In this document: one piece after another, positions 34,450-46,718 of the stretch
Layout of the letters: every line of letters starts with the position of its first letter
Numbering within the stretch: the first letter of the stretch is position 1
Source: Ochotona curzoniae
Lineage: Eukaryota; Chordata; Mammalia; Lagomorpha; Ochotonidae
Direction: 5' to 3'
Length of the DNA: 64,000 nucleotides
NCBI RefSeq assembly: GCF_017591425.1
Contig: NW_024467121.1
Coordinates: 15,884,707-15,948,706, forward strand
The notes under the pieces: generated by a model
Database searches by the model: none
Seen by the model: the letters and a program-made list of their open reading frames with translations, nothing else
What the model was told of the DNA's origin: nothing
Translations under genes and position numbers: made by a program

Positions 34450-34620
34450 CTGCCTAGGAAGTGCCGTAGTTGGACACTAGCTCAGGCTCCTGGGGGCAGC
34501 TGCCTGCTGACACGGGACCAGGAGGCAGAAGGAACAGCTCCAGGGATCCATCTCTGCCATGCACACGGGAGACCCGGATTGTTCCTCATTCCCACTTTAG
34601 CCCCCCTGTGAGAATTTGGA
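34450..34620 (+). mobile_element. Degenerate CSINE fragment, sense
   Basis: 'ggaccaggaggcagaagga', 'atccatctctgccatgcac', 'acgggagacccggattg' fit an old CSINE body. The head and the usual tail are not clear. The 90-102 codon frames here include this fragment. Confidence 0.5.
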
Positions 34621-35345
34621 AATTTGGAGGGTCACTCTTTATCACGTCAAATAAAAAAGATAATGATTGGAAAGCCAGCACATATAACCATGTATCAGCA
34701 TTTTATTTTGCTGTCAAGAAGCATAAAGGTTTTATTTGCTAGAATTTGAAAATAATACAAGAAATACTCTATAATTTGAAAGGGAGGAAAAAGCAGAAAA
34801 TAAAGAAGATATTCAGAAAAAATGAATAGCAAATCTATATATTTTTTTCTAACATTTACCACATTTTTAATGTAGTGGTCGACTTCAGAGTTGAGAACTT
34901 GAAAAGTAACTAGGATTTCTAGGATTTGTTTAGTTGTGATTATGGTGGTTTCAGAGTGTCTCTTTGTCCAAGGTGTCGAAGTCTGATCATGCTTGATCTT
35001 CTATATAATTGAGTTCCTGCTTTGAATGTATAAGTAACTCTGGGAATTGGTACCTTCCGAGTCACATGATACTAGCTCCTCAGTGGAGTTATGGCACTAA
35101 ATGTTGTATGCCATAGTCAACTATCTGGAGAAAGTGTAATGTATTTGGAAAATGCCAAATATATTTAATAAAGAAATAAATTGTATGATTCTACTGACTC
35201 AGCAACAGGATATTTTAGAAAATCCTATATAATGAAAAAAAAATGCAATCTTACTAAGAGTTCTGATTTACATTTAAATTGGTGTTCATATTAGCTTAAA
35301 ATCTCAGTAATTATTCACCTATCACCAAACATGTAAAAATAGGAG
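34621..35345. other. Unique AT-rich sequence
   Basis: No feature recognised. Confidence 0.5.
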
Positions 35346-35349
35346 GGAC

Positions 35350-36345
35350 ATTATTTTTTTTCAAGGTAATATATTTTTATTTGAATTTTGAATTATGTGG
35401 TACATTTTCATATAGGCTGGGATTCCCCACCAAACTTCCACCCTCCAAGAGATTTCCCCCATTTTATTATAATAGTGTAGCCCTTCCTAAGGAATCATAG
35501 TTCTATCACTCTCTTATTTAAGTGTACTCCGACATTGTTGGTACAGACAATGTCAAACAGTCCAGCATCTCATTGTCTACACATTTCAACAGTTGCATTG
35601 GGAATCCATCTTTCATCTGGAAGTGGGGATGCATGCTCCATCATATCCCCACATCTGTATATGGTAGACCCCAGTACTCCATCACTATACATTACCATAA
35701 GTGAGAAGCCATGATACAAGGACAGCTGGTATGGGTTAGAACAGCCACAATAACAACAACAACAACAACAAATTACAGCACCATGAAAAAAATGCACCAC
35801 TGAGTAACCAACACATGAGTGACAAAACGGAAACACAAAAGTCTCTTGGGGAAAAATGATGCCACCATGTAATCCATGAGCCAGTGATGAATTTGACAAG
35901 ATAAAAGGAATTATTTGGAATAAACAACATCGAAATAAAAAACATCAAAACACGTGGGATACAGCCAAACAAACAAACAAAAAACAGTATTGATCAGATA
36001 ATTAAAGCTACACTTTCCATGCTGGTTTGATAGGAGGGATATGGTATAAAGTTGGTATGAGTAACTAAAATTTGAGACTTCAGAGTCAATTTTTTTCCCT
36101 TTATTTTTCTTTTATCTTTATAAGGTGAGCCTGTTTCACCTTACATATTCAAAGGCAGGGTGATATTTCCTTCCTTACTGTCCTCCTTTCCTGTGACTCC
36201 ACCCTCCCTTCTTTCTACGTTTTTGTTTATTCATTTTAATTTTTACAATGACATACTTTCAGTTCCCTTAGCAATCACACTCTTAATAATCCACTAGGAA
36301 AAGAAGTCAATGCGAAATAGAAAAAAAAAACAAAAAACAAAAAAC
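35350..36345 (-). mobile_element. Probable lagomorph L1 3'-end sequence, antisense
   Basis: About 1 kb that reads like lagomorph L1 3'UTR in reverse. T-rich starts and pyrimidine-rich stretches ('ccaccaaacttccaccctcc', 'actccaccctcccttcttt') would be the purine-rich 3'UTR on the sense strand. Two such T-rich starts (about 35355 and 36090) suggest two overlapping 3' ends or an internal repeat. An (AAC)n run sits inside at 35752-35772. Frames of 78 to 109 codons on the minus strand are not recognised as ORF2. A lagomorph ERV is the alternative. Confidence 0.45.
35752..35772. repeat. (AAC)n microsatellite
   Basis: Seven AAC units. Confidence 0.9.
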
Positions 36346-36904
36346 CTGTTCCTCAAGAGAGCAGACTAAGACTATTAAAAAAAACAAATCTCACAATGTC
36401 TATTTTGCCCAAATGGAATGTGTTTTACAATATTATCATCGTACGTTTAGACTCTGTGAGTAAACTGAAGTGGTAGGTAACTCATGTGTTTGTACTTTAG
36501 CCCAGTTTTCTCTTGGTCTGCATAACCTTTCAATTACAATATCAGTATTATAATATTTATAATCACAGCTGTAAATCAATTATTTGTGGTAAGAATATCA
36601 ACATAACCAGGTGGCATATTTTCTATATTACCTGAAATTTCTACCAGTTATGCATAGACCAGAAGATGCACTGGTTCCCTGAATGATCAATATGTTTTAA
36701 GATATTATAGTTACAGCCCTTACTTACATTTTCAGAATCACAAAGACAGGGTAAAGCAATGCAGGTGGCAGAATCTTTTTTAATGCTGCATCTTCAACAC
36801 AGTTTTCATTGTATTTGCTTTTTTCAAACTTCCACTGTTAATGTTTTAATGCACATTAGTTGATGGATTTTGTTATGCTATTCTAAATCAATGGTTTCTA
36901 TATT
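36346..36904. other. Unique AT-rich sequence
   Basis: No feature recognised. Confidence 0.5.
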
Positions 36905-37490
36905 TTAAACAATTTATTTATTTGAAAGTCAGTAACAGAAAAAGAAACAGAGCTTTTCTGGACACAGTGTGGTAGCCTGGTAGCTAAAACTCTCACATTG
37001 CATGCGCCCCTCATATTCTGTCTGCTCCACTTCCCATCTAGCTCCCTGCTTGTGGCCTGGGAAAGCAGTTGAGGATGCTCATGGCCTTGGGATTCTGCTC
37101 CTGAGTGGGAGCCCTGGAAGAAGCTCCTGGCTCCTGCTTTAGAGTTGGCTTAGTTCTGGCCATTGCAGCCACTTGGGGAGTGAACCAGAGGATGGAAGAT
37201 CTTTCTCTCTGTCTCCTTCTATCCATAAATCTGATTTTCCAATAAAATTAAATAAATCTTGAAAGAGAGAGAGTTCTTCCATTCACTGGCTCAATGCTCA
37301 AAAAGCTGCAATCTGGCTTGGCCAAAATCAGGAGCCAATAGCTGCTTCTGAGTCTTCCAGGTGGGTGCAAAGGCCTTCACCACTTTCCCAGGCACTTTAG
37401 CAAGGATCTAGATCTGAATTAAAACAGCTGGAACTTGAACTGGTTCCCATATATCATGTTGATGCTGCTACACGACAATGCTAGACCCTG
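36905..37490 (-). mobile_element. CSINE, antisense, split by a second SINE
   Basis: The tail part (36905-36959, 'aatttatttatttgaaagtc') and the rest (37263-37490, 'gttcttccattcactggctc' to head 'ctacacgacaatgctagacc') make one reversed CSINE when the sense SINE between them is ignored. Confidence 0.85.
36960..37262 (+). mobile_element. CSINE, pika-type, sense, nested in an older SINE
   Basis: Head 'acagtgtggtagcctggtag', 'catctagctccctgcttgtg', 'gccttgggattctgctcctg', 'cacttggggagtgaaccaga', tail 'ccaataaaattaaataaatc'. It lies inside the 'cagagagag..cttcc' part of the outer copy. Purine/pyrimidine-rich flanks (about 36948-36959 and 37261-37276) may be a diverged target-site duplication. Confidence 0.95.
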
Positions 37491-40400
37491 TTTTTCTGGT
37501 TTTTCATTCTATACTACAGTTTTTACTTTACCTGCCACACCACAATACTGGCTCCTGATTTTTTTTTTTTTCTCTACTGAAGAAAGACTGCCTTTGGTTT
37601 TTTTCCTTCAGTGATTGGTTTTCCAACAGAGGTCTGTCGTTTGATATCTGACATACTTAGATCAAGCAAGCAGAGACATTTCATTTCTTTCTGCGTGAAA
37701 AAATATGTGAGCCACCAGGAATAGATGTAACAGATTTCATAAATATGGCATACTCTACAAATACAAATATCACTGTGATACAATTTACATTCAAAAATAT
37801 TAAACCCTGTTCTATTATTCCATCTTTCTGCTTTCATCTCTTAATAACATGCATATCTGACTTTTAAAAATGTAACATAAGACATACATAATTATGTACA
37901 ATATTTATGTTGTTGTACTAATATAAAAATGCATCACTGTCAATTATATCATAACTTCTTTAATTGACAACTTTTACTTTCATATTACACATTTATTGCA
38001 AGTGTTAAACATAAAAATATTATGTTTGTTCTCACAGGCTCCATTTTTTTTTAACAGTGCTGTTTTAACCTCCTTTTTCTCATTTCAACTTTTGATTTTT
38101 TTTCCTATGCTAATGAGTATGACTTTAAAAGTTAACATTTAATGTATAAGAAAAGAAACACCTTCTTTGTTTATCATTTATCTCAAAATAGTGAATTTTA
38201 TCTCTGAATGTAAATATTTCCATGAAACTTCAATTTTGAATAGACTTGATACAGTCTTCAGAAATTTGTAAATGACCCAGAACATGGAGAAATAATGAAT
38301 GTCACTTTGATTTTTTTTAAGCACAAGCATTTGAATTGATTAGTTAATATATACAGCTTGAGGCCAAATGAATTGCCTTTTGCTTAAATGCAGTCTTGTT
38401 AATATCTTCATTTATTATTAGCTATATTTGCAAAATACATTTTTTTTACCTTATATGCTTCATCATTCACCAAACTATTTAAATGTTTTTCCCCAATGTA
38501 GAACATTGCCATTTCATTTATTATGTCGAAAAATAAAGAAATACTCCTTTAAATTTGAGCAGTTATCCCCATACCTTTTGTTAGTTCTGTCATGTAATCC
38601 ACTGAACAATATCATGCAAAAGCCAAAGTAAACTAATTTTCCATGTAAATAATTCCATTTAAGTTGATGGGTCTTCTATGAATATATTGGGGGCAAATTA
38701 CCCCACAGCCAGTGTCCTTCTATGTACTTTCACTGAGATATTTTTAGCTAAATATTTATGTCAAAGATAATTTAAACTTAAATTTTAATTTACGTTAAGC
38801 CATAACTCCATCATGTTCATCTACATGTTGGTTTTTAACTATTGCAGTTCTGATTTGCTTAAGAAAGAACACTCTCACTTAAGCTGGTAGATTTCACACA
38901 AGTGAAACTGTTGCATTCACAGTCCGGAGGAAGTTCTTCACATGTATTTGAGCTGTTTACTCTCCACCATAGCTAATTTTCCATTCTTTTCTGTAATCAG
39001 CTGAAGAATCTATTTTTGAGATTTGTTCCCACAACAACAACAACAACAACAAAAAAGGAGGTGAATTAATTCTGGCCAAGAAGCTAAGTATTTCGGTGAG
39101 GAGGATGTAGAAGTCAACACTATTTAAAGGAAAGCACTCTCCGGGGACGTGGTCTCCTTTCGATACACTCACAGAGTTCATTAGTTCTTCTGAATTTCTA
39201 TGGGAGATCTGTGGGCAGAACTAAACCAGGAAATGTCTGCCTCCAAACTTGTCAAATGCCAGGGGACAACAGCTGACACTTTCCACTATGTCATTTTGCT
39301 GACCCTAGGGCCCTTGTTTTATCTTTCTTAAATGAATCAATCTACTATGTTTTAATGAAGAAAAAACCTGTGACAGGGAATGCAGTGATGACAAGAGGAT
39401 CTTATAACGTTTGTGTACAATAAGAAATCCTAAAAATACCAGATGTTTTCTCTGTTTATTCATTGACTAAATTTTATTCTTCAATTATTCTTAAGCAGAG
39501 TGGAGGAACTTCACATCTATGGAAAGTCTAGAATGTCATTTCTTAGTTTAGTAGAATATTCATCAGTTCACCCGAAGCCCTCTTCACCCTGGATGGTCGG
39601 ATACTGTCTAAAGTCCCCGAAATTTATAAAAGATAGTTTCACTTCTTTTGAAGCCCCGTTTTCTTTTCCTGAGTACTGTGATGGAAATTAAATGGAGCTC
39701 ATATTTTCTTTCTTAGTATTCTGAGAATACTAAGCAGCTTAGCTTTAAGATTTGTAAGTTATAGTGTCTTAGCCATCATACTTTAAATGAATGATTTTTG
39801 AAACAAAATTTGCTTCTCTTAGAATTATGCAGACTACTTAAACATATGCTGAATACAATGGTTAATTCTAAGGGAGTTTCTTCAGATTGAAATCTGTTAG
39901 ATAGAAATACCCAGAGTAAATTGATAGCTTGACATCCTTTGTTCAACAAAACTGGATGACTCGAAAACATGGGCCGTAGATGAAACACACTTGTCCAAGA
40001 ATAGAGAAATTTGGACCTGTGGCAGAGACCAGAGCAATATTCCCACACAGAAAATTAAAGGTAAATATTTGATACCTGCTGGAATGAATTTTATTGATCA
40101 GGAAATATCCTCTGATTCTACATCTTCTCCTTTCTCAGTATGCTAAATATTTTAAAATGCCTTTTATCAGTACGATTGATTGATAGAAACTAAGTTAAGT
40201 TATTTATTGGAGATGGGCATTATATTCATGGCAATTTGCATTATGTAAATAAATGAAGCTTAGAACCTTAAAATAATTTGATGCTTATTTTATTAAAGTT
40301 TTATCATTTAAGAATATAAATTTCATCTAAATTTTTAAAGTATATTTAAACGAATTTATCTTTTTTTGCTTTCTCTTTTTCTTCTTAAATTCTGACATTA

Positions 40401-41109
40401 GTGGAAATTTACTTCTCGTGCACAAAGGCAGAGTGAGATAGAGTACATGTGTGATAATAGTGAGACCATTTAAACAATAACAATAAAGAGTGAATCTAGT
40501 TGAGATGCTTATGATTAGATCATCATTTATGTATTAAATTCTTCTTTTCATCAAATGCTTCATACAAGTTGCAGTGGATGCTATGTAGAAGTAATTCCAA
40601 CTGTAGGCAGCAAGAAAATGGTCTACTACAGCTCAGCTCAGTTAATATATTACAAAAAAAATCACAGGACTGAGTATATTCTTATAGATCACTTCCTCTA
40701 AACCTACACTTCAGAGTCAAAGAAAATAAACACAAAGTTAATCTTATGTTTGAGGTTGCATATTTCATCAGTGTCATTCCACTGCTTAAAGCTTTTCCTC
40801 AAGTGTAAATTATGTTCAAATATTCTTAAATGAGAGAATACAGAGGAGCCTGATTTTAACTCAAAATTCCTTTTAATTTTTATTTAAAAAATGCAGCAAA
40901 CTTCCACTTACAAAAAATCCTTTCTAAAATGAAAATAACAAGGCATGGCTTCATGGTAGTTATTTTCTGATTTAGATGATCTGGTACTAGGATCATTGAA
41001 AGTGGCCATTTATATTTGTTTAATTGTAGATCTGGTTTTTAAGATGAGCAAAGGCTAGAAGTTGAGAAAAGTGAGACAGCACTAGCCACCTGCAAGTGAA
41101 GTGGGCATG
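37491..41109. other. 3.6 kb of AT-rich sequence without SINEs
   Basis: Only an (AAC)n run at 39031-39056 is recognised. A phrase near 40775 ('tccactgcttaaagctttt') weakly recalls L2 but is too short to call. Frames of up to 90 codons have no recognised domain. Confidence 0.45.
39031..39056. repeat. (AAC)n microsatellite
   Basis: Eight to nine AAC units ending in A6. Confidence 0.9.
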
Positions 41110-41230
41110 AAATGTGTTATCAGAATCTGGGGTGAATCTCAGTCTATTATTTGTTTTCTCTTTTGTACAGTGAGGTTCACAGTTTTGTGACTGTTATAAG
41201 ATTCAGACATGATTAGAAATAGTATGGGTG
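41110..41230 (+). mobile_element. Probable MIR remnant, sense
   Basis: 'ttttctcttttgtacagtga' and 'tgactgttataagattcaga' follow the MIR core ('cctcatctgtaaaatgg ... ttgtgaggatta'). Confidence 0.45.
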
Positions 41231-43824
41231 TTCTTATGCTTGTAATCTAGAGGGCAAACAGAAAGCTCAAAAATGCACATGAATGGATTGAATTCATGAC
41301 CCACCAGGAAGGATTTAGATTTGGTGGCAATACTCTTCACGGATTCTCCACTAGCAGAAATACTATGAAAAAATTTTATGTTGGCAGACTCTCCATGAAA
41401 GCATCTCTAGCCACTTTTTTGGGTCCCAAGCAAGCGTCGTGACAATGTTTATTCTTTCAAGTCAGAGATGAGGACAATAAAGATAAATACAAGTTCTTCA
41501 GAGAAGCTATGAGCTATAGATTCTATCTGCGACGTGATGGATGTTCAGTAACAGTTCTTTCTGTCCACATTTATTTCTCCACATTTCTACACTTCTAAAA
41601 GCATGGTACTATCAATCAGAAATATCTGTTTTAACAAAAAGGTCAATATATTATTATTTGTACATTGGTCTATCACCATGAAGTTAAACATGAGCCAAGT
41701 TTATAACCATTTGCTAAGCATTGTTTAATGTCTGCTAGGTGAAATACTGCTTCAGTTGCCTTATGAGAAAGCAGCTTCAAACAATTTCAAAGTGACTTCT
41801 GCAAGATCATATATCCATAATACCTGTTTTTCTCTCCTTCCAAGAAAATTATTTGGATATTACCACAAAAAAGTTACGTGGTTCTCTGCAATAATTACAT
41901 TTCTGGGTGGCATCTGGAATTACAGCAATGACCGGAGTGTACTTTGTCCTTAAGATCCCAAGTCATGTTGTAGCATTACAGATCACACAGTCATGAAAGA
42001 CTATATTTTGAAATTTGAGTTATCCAAAATGTGCTTTTTAATTTGCAAGAGGAAAAAAATTAAATGTATCCTATTTCATTATTTCCATTCTTATTCTGAG
42101 AATCCAAAGCAAACCGAACACGATACCATATAAGAAGAAATCCTACATTTCTGTTGTCTCTAAAGGAAGAAACTGAACAATATAAATGTTATTTGCAATT
42201 CCACCTCCTGTAATCTTTGTAAAAGTTACACAGGGAAATTTGGAATGCCTCACTGGAACCCCTGATCTTGCAGACAATTTGATCCCTATGAAAGACCACA
42301 AACTCATTTGCTTTATAGAAATGATATTTCCACAAGTATACCACCAATTATTTCATAACTTTAAACAACAAAATTTAGCATTGTATTGTTTGCTGATTTA
42401 AAGTTCTTCTTAACTGTATATATTTCAATTTTATCAACAAACACACAAAAATGGGAAAATAGCATTCAAGCACCATATTAGTTTTTGAAAAAAAAAAGAA
42501 AGTAAGAAAAGAAAAGAAGAAAAGAAAAAAAAAACCCTACCACTTCGAGCAAATAGGGAATTTAAAATGGGGAGTTTTCAATGTTTTCATATCACAGGGC
42601 AAAACATTTTCCAGGATTGCCAAGGACTGTAGGGTACTTACACTGCACTCCCAGGGACCTGCAGAGCTGAGATTCTGGGCCCTCTGGAGAACACTGCAGG
42701 CTGTCTCATGAACTACAAAGACATTTTTTTTGAAATTTCAAACTGTGGGCAGAAACAGAAGCCTGAGACTAATTTTTCCGGAGTTAAATCGAGAGTCTCA
42801 GCCTTTTAAGTCTACAAATATTCTCTTAGAGAAAGCATATTTTTGATTACTGATAAAGCATTAACAAATCTTAGCTGATGAAGAGACTGAGATTAAATAT
42901 TCCTTTCTTGAATCATCAAATCTAAGTGTATGAAGGAGAGATCATGCAGCATTTGTTCAGAAAAGCTTGTTAAGCACTCAGCTCTGAGGACCAAAAGCTG
43001 TAGGTTGATACAGTGTTCTTACATAAAACATTTTACCAACTGTCATCAGAGGATAGAAGGAAAATAACGGATACAGCCCCCAAATGAGCTGTTACATTCT
43101 CTCCATTTAATTTGGGGGACAAAATTTGCATGGTGCCACGGTAGCAAGAATCACCATTTCAATTGTGTCCTGAGTAGATAATTTATCCCTGCCAAGGCTT
43201 TCCTGCACGGTTTAAGTCCTAGTCTTGCCTATGTGGGGAAAACAACAAAACAAAAAAACAGCGTAACACTCTAGGCAAGCATGGGAGGGGTATTTTCTCA
43301 GGAAATCCCCTCTCTTTCCTTAATGTGTGAATGGGTGAGGACAACAAATCTCTGTTCACTTGCATAAATACCATGAACAGAGGGTGGGCAGGAGCCCTTG
43401 TGTGGTTTCCAATAACTCATTCTCATTCACCAAGAGGGAGACTGCTGCACACAGCACAAGAGCTCATGGAAAGTATGTATTGTGATGCAAGAACTATGCA
43501 TAAATTTCAAGAATTTTTGCACCAAAATAATTTTATTTTATTCTAGAAAGTAGTAAGATGTCATTTTTCAATTGACAGGGTAGAAAATAATCTTCCACAT
43601 ATCAGAAAACTTGTCTAAGTTAGCATTGTTCCCATTTATGTAATTACCTGCCTAATCATTTTTCTTCATTTTTCCTTAATATTCCCTATTCTTATTATCT
43701 CCTTTGGAAAAGAGTAGGTGATTCTTTCTCTTTTTTTGACTTTAGAGAAGCATGTGTGTATGAGATAAATGCAATTTCTCAAGGAAAGAGATGATGCTTT
43801 TAGAAAATACTCATTGTTACTATG
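41231..43824. other. 2.6 kb of unique sequence without SINEs
   Basis: It contains one A-rich simple repeat (42488-42534). Otherwise I see nothing. Confidence 0.45.
42488..42534. repeat. (GAAAA)n-type purine-rich repeat
   Basis: Imperfect GAAA/GAAAA units between A runs. Confidence 0.85.
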
Positions 43825-43930
43825 GAACTCTGCGATGTAGCGTGTCTGTTATTGGCAGATCATGAGCAATGAAACTGAGACGTGCAGAGAAACAATACAG
43901 CAACGTTGTGTTTATAGGACTGGAAGTTGC
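43825..43930 (-). mobile_element. Possible MIR remnant, antisense
   Basis: 'gcaatgaaactgagacgtgc' then 'agagaaacaa' resembles the reversed MIR core ('gaggaaactgaggcacagag'). Short and uncertain. Confidence 0.35.
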
Positions 43931-45089
43931 AAATCATGTAGACCTCACATCTAAGGAAAGCAATGGTCCACTCTTTCCCAACGACGATAACATGTACTAC
44001 TTTTCTAATGTCCCCAATATATCACTTTTGTAGCATGGGCTTGTAGGCAGATCTTTAATTTCTAAGATTTTGATATTGTTGTTTGGCTTTGCTACTTTAA
44101 AGATTTGGGGATCAGATGATACTAATAACACCATATAAAGTTCTAGAAATTTTTTTTGCATGCATGATATAGATGCAAATTTTTTGTTCATTGCATTCTT
44201 TTGGCCTTTGAAAACATGTTTACTAAAACGCATTTTCTAACAGTAAGACAACTTACCTGCCATGCTTGACATTTCTAAAACCAAATCAATATTTCAATAG
44301 CCTCTAACTATAAACCTGATGGTGCTTTGAATTCTACAGAAAAATGAATGATCCAATTAGAAACAAAAAAAGTAAAAAATAAAAAAGGAATATAATGAGA
44401 GTGTTTATTCTTCTTTGTTGATAAGGAGTTCTTGACAAGAAGAATGCTGCTCTCAGCAAGCCTCCTTCTGTTGGTGTAATTGATCTTGGGAGTTAGAGGT
44501 TTGTTTGCATTTTAACATTGAGAGTGAAATATATTACTTTGATAGAGATGTTAAGTGGCAGCTTACCTATCTCATGGTTTATTGCCCGTTTGTGTTTGAA
44601 CTGAGCAGGATGTATTTACAAGTGAGCACATACATGGCAAAAATGTACTCAGCACAGTCACTGTTGAGTAGCAGAATCCAGTAGTATCTATTGAACAAAT
44701 AATAAGCATTTATTTTTCAGTATAAATATTTGTTTCTTGTAGAAGTCAAGAATTTGATACATTTATGCTCATTCTGTTTTATTTACTCATTAGATGCATA
44801 CTGTGTATTTAATATGATAAAAACTTCATGTGAGATACTACGATGAGACAGAAGCACATCATCATTCCAACCAGCTTAGTGTATTATTAAGGAGGAATAG
44901 AATATCAGGGAGAGAAAAGGGAAAGAGAGAAGTAAGGAAGAAGATGTGGGAACAACTAGGTGAGGTAAGAAGATGGGGAGAAGGAGGAGAGGGGCCTTGT
45001 TTTGGTATTAGCCTTTAGAGCTACTGTATTGTGTATTGACAAGCGACACCAGTTTCTTGGTAGTAGTGGCAACTTCACTTCAGTCAATC
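43931..45089. other. Unique sequence with a purine-rich patch
   Basis: An AG-rich stretch at 44890-44993 underlies a 62-codon Arg/Lys/Glu/Gly frame of no significance. No other feature is seen. Confidence 0.45.
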
Positions 45090-45200
45090 CTCTCCTTGTT
45101 TAATGAGCATCTAGATTGCTTCCATCTCTTTCCCATTGTTAATTCTCTGCTATAAATATAGGTTGCAGGTCCCTTTCTCCTATACAGAATTCTCATATGT
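45090..45200 (-). mobile_element. Possible L1 remnant, antisense
   Basis: 'gagcatctagattgcttcca' followed by 'gctataaatataggttgcag' is reminiscent of the antisense L1 3'-end phrase 'gggcacttaggttgattcca ... aataaacataggagtgcag'. Confidence 0.4.
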
Positions 45201-45229
45201 TGCAGCACGTATCTCTACTCCTAAATTAA

Positions 45230-45470
45230 AGCAGGACACCCCGTATGCTATTTTTACTTTGGTCTATACCTACAATGTCATACACATAAACAGCAGGACG
45301 TTAAACTTGTAACTGTTAATAAAGGATTATAATACATAACAATATGGGGAAGAAGAATGGTGATAGAGAAAATGGGGCAGGAGAAAGGGGAGAGAAAGAG
45401 AGGATTCCTATACCTACAAAGTTGTGTCATGGAAAATAATAACAATTAAAACATCTTAAATGATTAATGG
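45230..45470 (+). mobile_element. Possible lagomorph L1 3' end, sense
   Basis: A purine-rich run (about 45330-45402) followed by 'ttcctatacctacaaagttg' and an A-rich end. This is the sense-strand arrangement of a lagomorph L1 3'UTR terminus. Compare the reversed version at 47772-48110. Confidence 0.4.
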
Positions 45471-45570
45471 GTTCAACAACCAGACTTACCTTCAGGGAAC
45501 AAAACTTCATTTCAGCTTCTCCACTCCAAAAGTTTGTACTACAAATTTGCTTTAAAAAGTTAATCACTAT

Positions 45571-45897
45571 GGACCTGGCATGGTAGCCTAGCAGCTAAAG
45601 TCCTCACCTTGCATGTGCTGGGATCCCATATGGGCCCGGTTTTAATCCTGACAGGCCTGCTTCCCATCCAGCTCCCTGCTTGTGGCCTAGAAATCAGTGA
45701 AGGTCGACCAAAGCCTTGGGACCCTTCTCCTGTGTGGGAGACCCAGAAGAGGCTCCTGGCTCCTGGTTTCAGATTGATTCAGCTCCAGCTATTGCAGCCA
45801 CTTGGGGAGTGAATCAGTGGGTGGAAGATTTTCCTCTCTGTCGCTCCTCCTCTCTGTATCTCTGACTTTCCAATAAAAATAAATAAATCTTTTAAAA
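45571..45897 (+). mobile_element. CSINE, young pika-type, sense, full length
   Basis: Close to consensus throughout: 'tggtagcctagcagctaaag', 'gggatcccatatgggcccgg', 'caaagccttgggaccctt', 'gtgtgggagacccagaagag', tail 'caataaaaataaataaatct'. With 5233-5572 it is among the least diverged copies here. The 67-codon frame inside is not a gene. Confidence 0.97.
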
Positions 45898-46009
45898 ATG
45901 CTTACTTAATTTAAGCAGAAAAATAACTGGACACAGTAACATCAAAAATAGTTCATGTCTTGCTGCAGAACATGTCTGAATACAACCTACTGGTGGGCAA
46001 CCCAAATGT

Positions 46010-46130
46010 TGTCCTCAGAACCAGCTGAGATTAAAATTCTAGCTTCGGTTCTTACTGGGACTCCTTGGGGAAATCACTTATCCTTTATTATGTCTTTATT
46101 TCCATTTCTATGAGCAAAAATCAAATGTAT
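46010..46130 (+). mobile_element. MIR SINE remnant, sense
   Basis: 'ttctagcttcggttcttact', 'ccttggggaaatcacttatc', then 'ttccatttctatgagcaaa' follow the MIR head-to-core order ('gaccttgggcaagttactta ... cctcatctgtaaaa'). Confidence 0.6.
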
Positions 46131-46449
46131 CCTTTACTTTTCCATAGTAAAAAAATTCAATGACAGAATTGTATAAACTATAACAAATAGTATCTAGTTA
46201 ATGAGTAGTTGCTTCTATATTTGGTTTTGAAATTAAAATTGGTGACCAAATTTGATGCAGAGATATGAGTTTAGATTGATATTTATGTGCAATGAGTATT
46301 TATCAATCTGGAAGGACAGAAGGGCCATGATGTTAAACAGGCACTGCGATTTCCTGAGATGGTCATGGAATCCACAATACAGATGATGACACCTTCCTTG
46401 ATGAAAGATGCTGAGGATACAGCCAAGCACAAATCCTTTGAAACACCTG
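46131..46449. other. Unique AT-rich sequence
   Basis: No feature recognised. Confidence 0.5.
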
Positions 46450-46718
46450 ATAGGGAAACAGAAAGAGATGTTTACATTCACAGGTTCACTTCCTAAATGA
46501 CTGCAATGGTGAGGACTGAGCCTGGCTGAAGCCAGGAGCCGGGATTTTCTTCAGGGTGTTGCACTTTGGTGTCCTGACCCAAGCAGTTGGTATATCCCGT
46601 TGTACTCCCACTTGCATCAGAAGGGAGCCAGAATTTGGCCAGCCAGAACCCAAAATAACACTCGTGTACTCATGTGGCATACTAGCATGTTGGGTAGCAG
46701 CTTTAAACAAAGCCCCAA
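46450..46718 (-). mobile_element. CSINE, old, antisense
   Basis: 'gatagggaaacagaaagaga', 'ctggctgaagccaggagccg', 'cccacttgcatcagaaggga' and head 'actagcatgttgggtagcag'. The tail is lost or unrecognisable. Confidence 0.75.

Noticed and set aside
37525..37557. 'ctgccacaccacaatactgg' looking like a second reversed SINE head
   Set aside because: Only about 25 bp match and no body or tail is nearby. It could be a scrap but is too short to annotate.
39500..39691. 63-codon plus-strand frame with a mixed composition, considered as an exon
   Set aside because: It lacks a convincing acceptor or donor at its edges and resembles no known protein.
45200..45245. 'gcagcacgtatctctactcc' resembling the start of U6 snRNA
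   Set aside because: Similarity covers only about 12 bases. The rest of U6 does not follow, and neither does a terminator or TATA/PSE arrangement.
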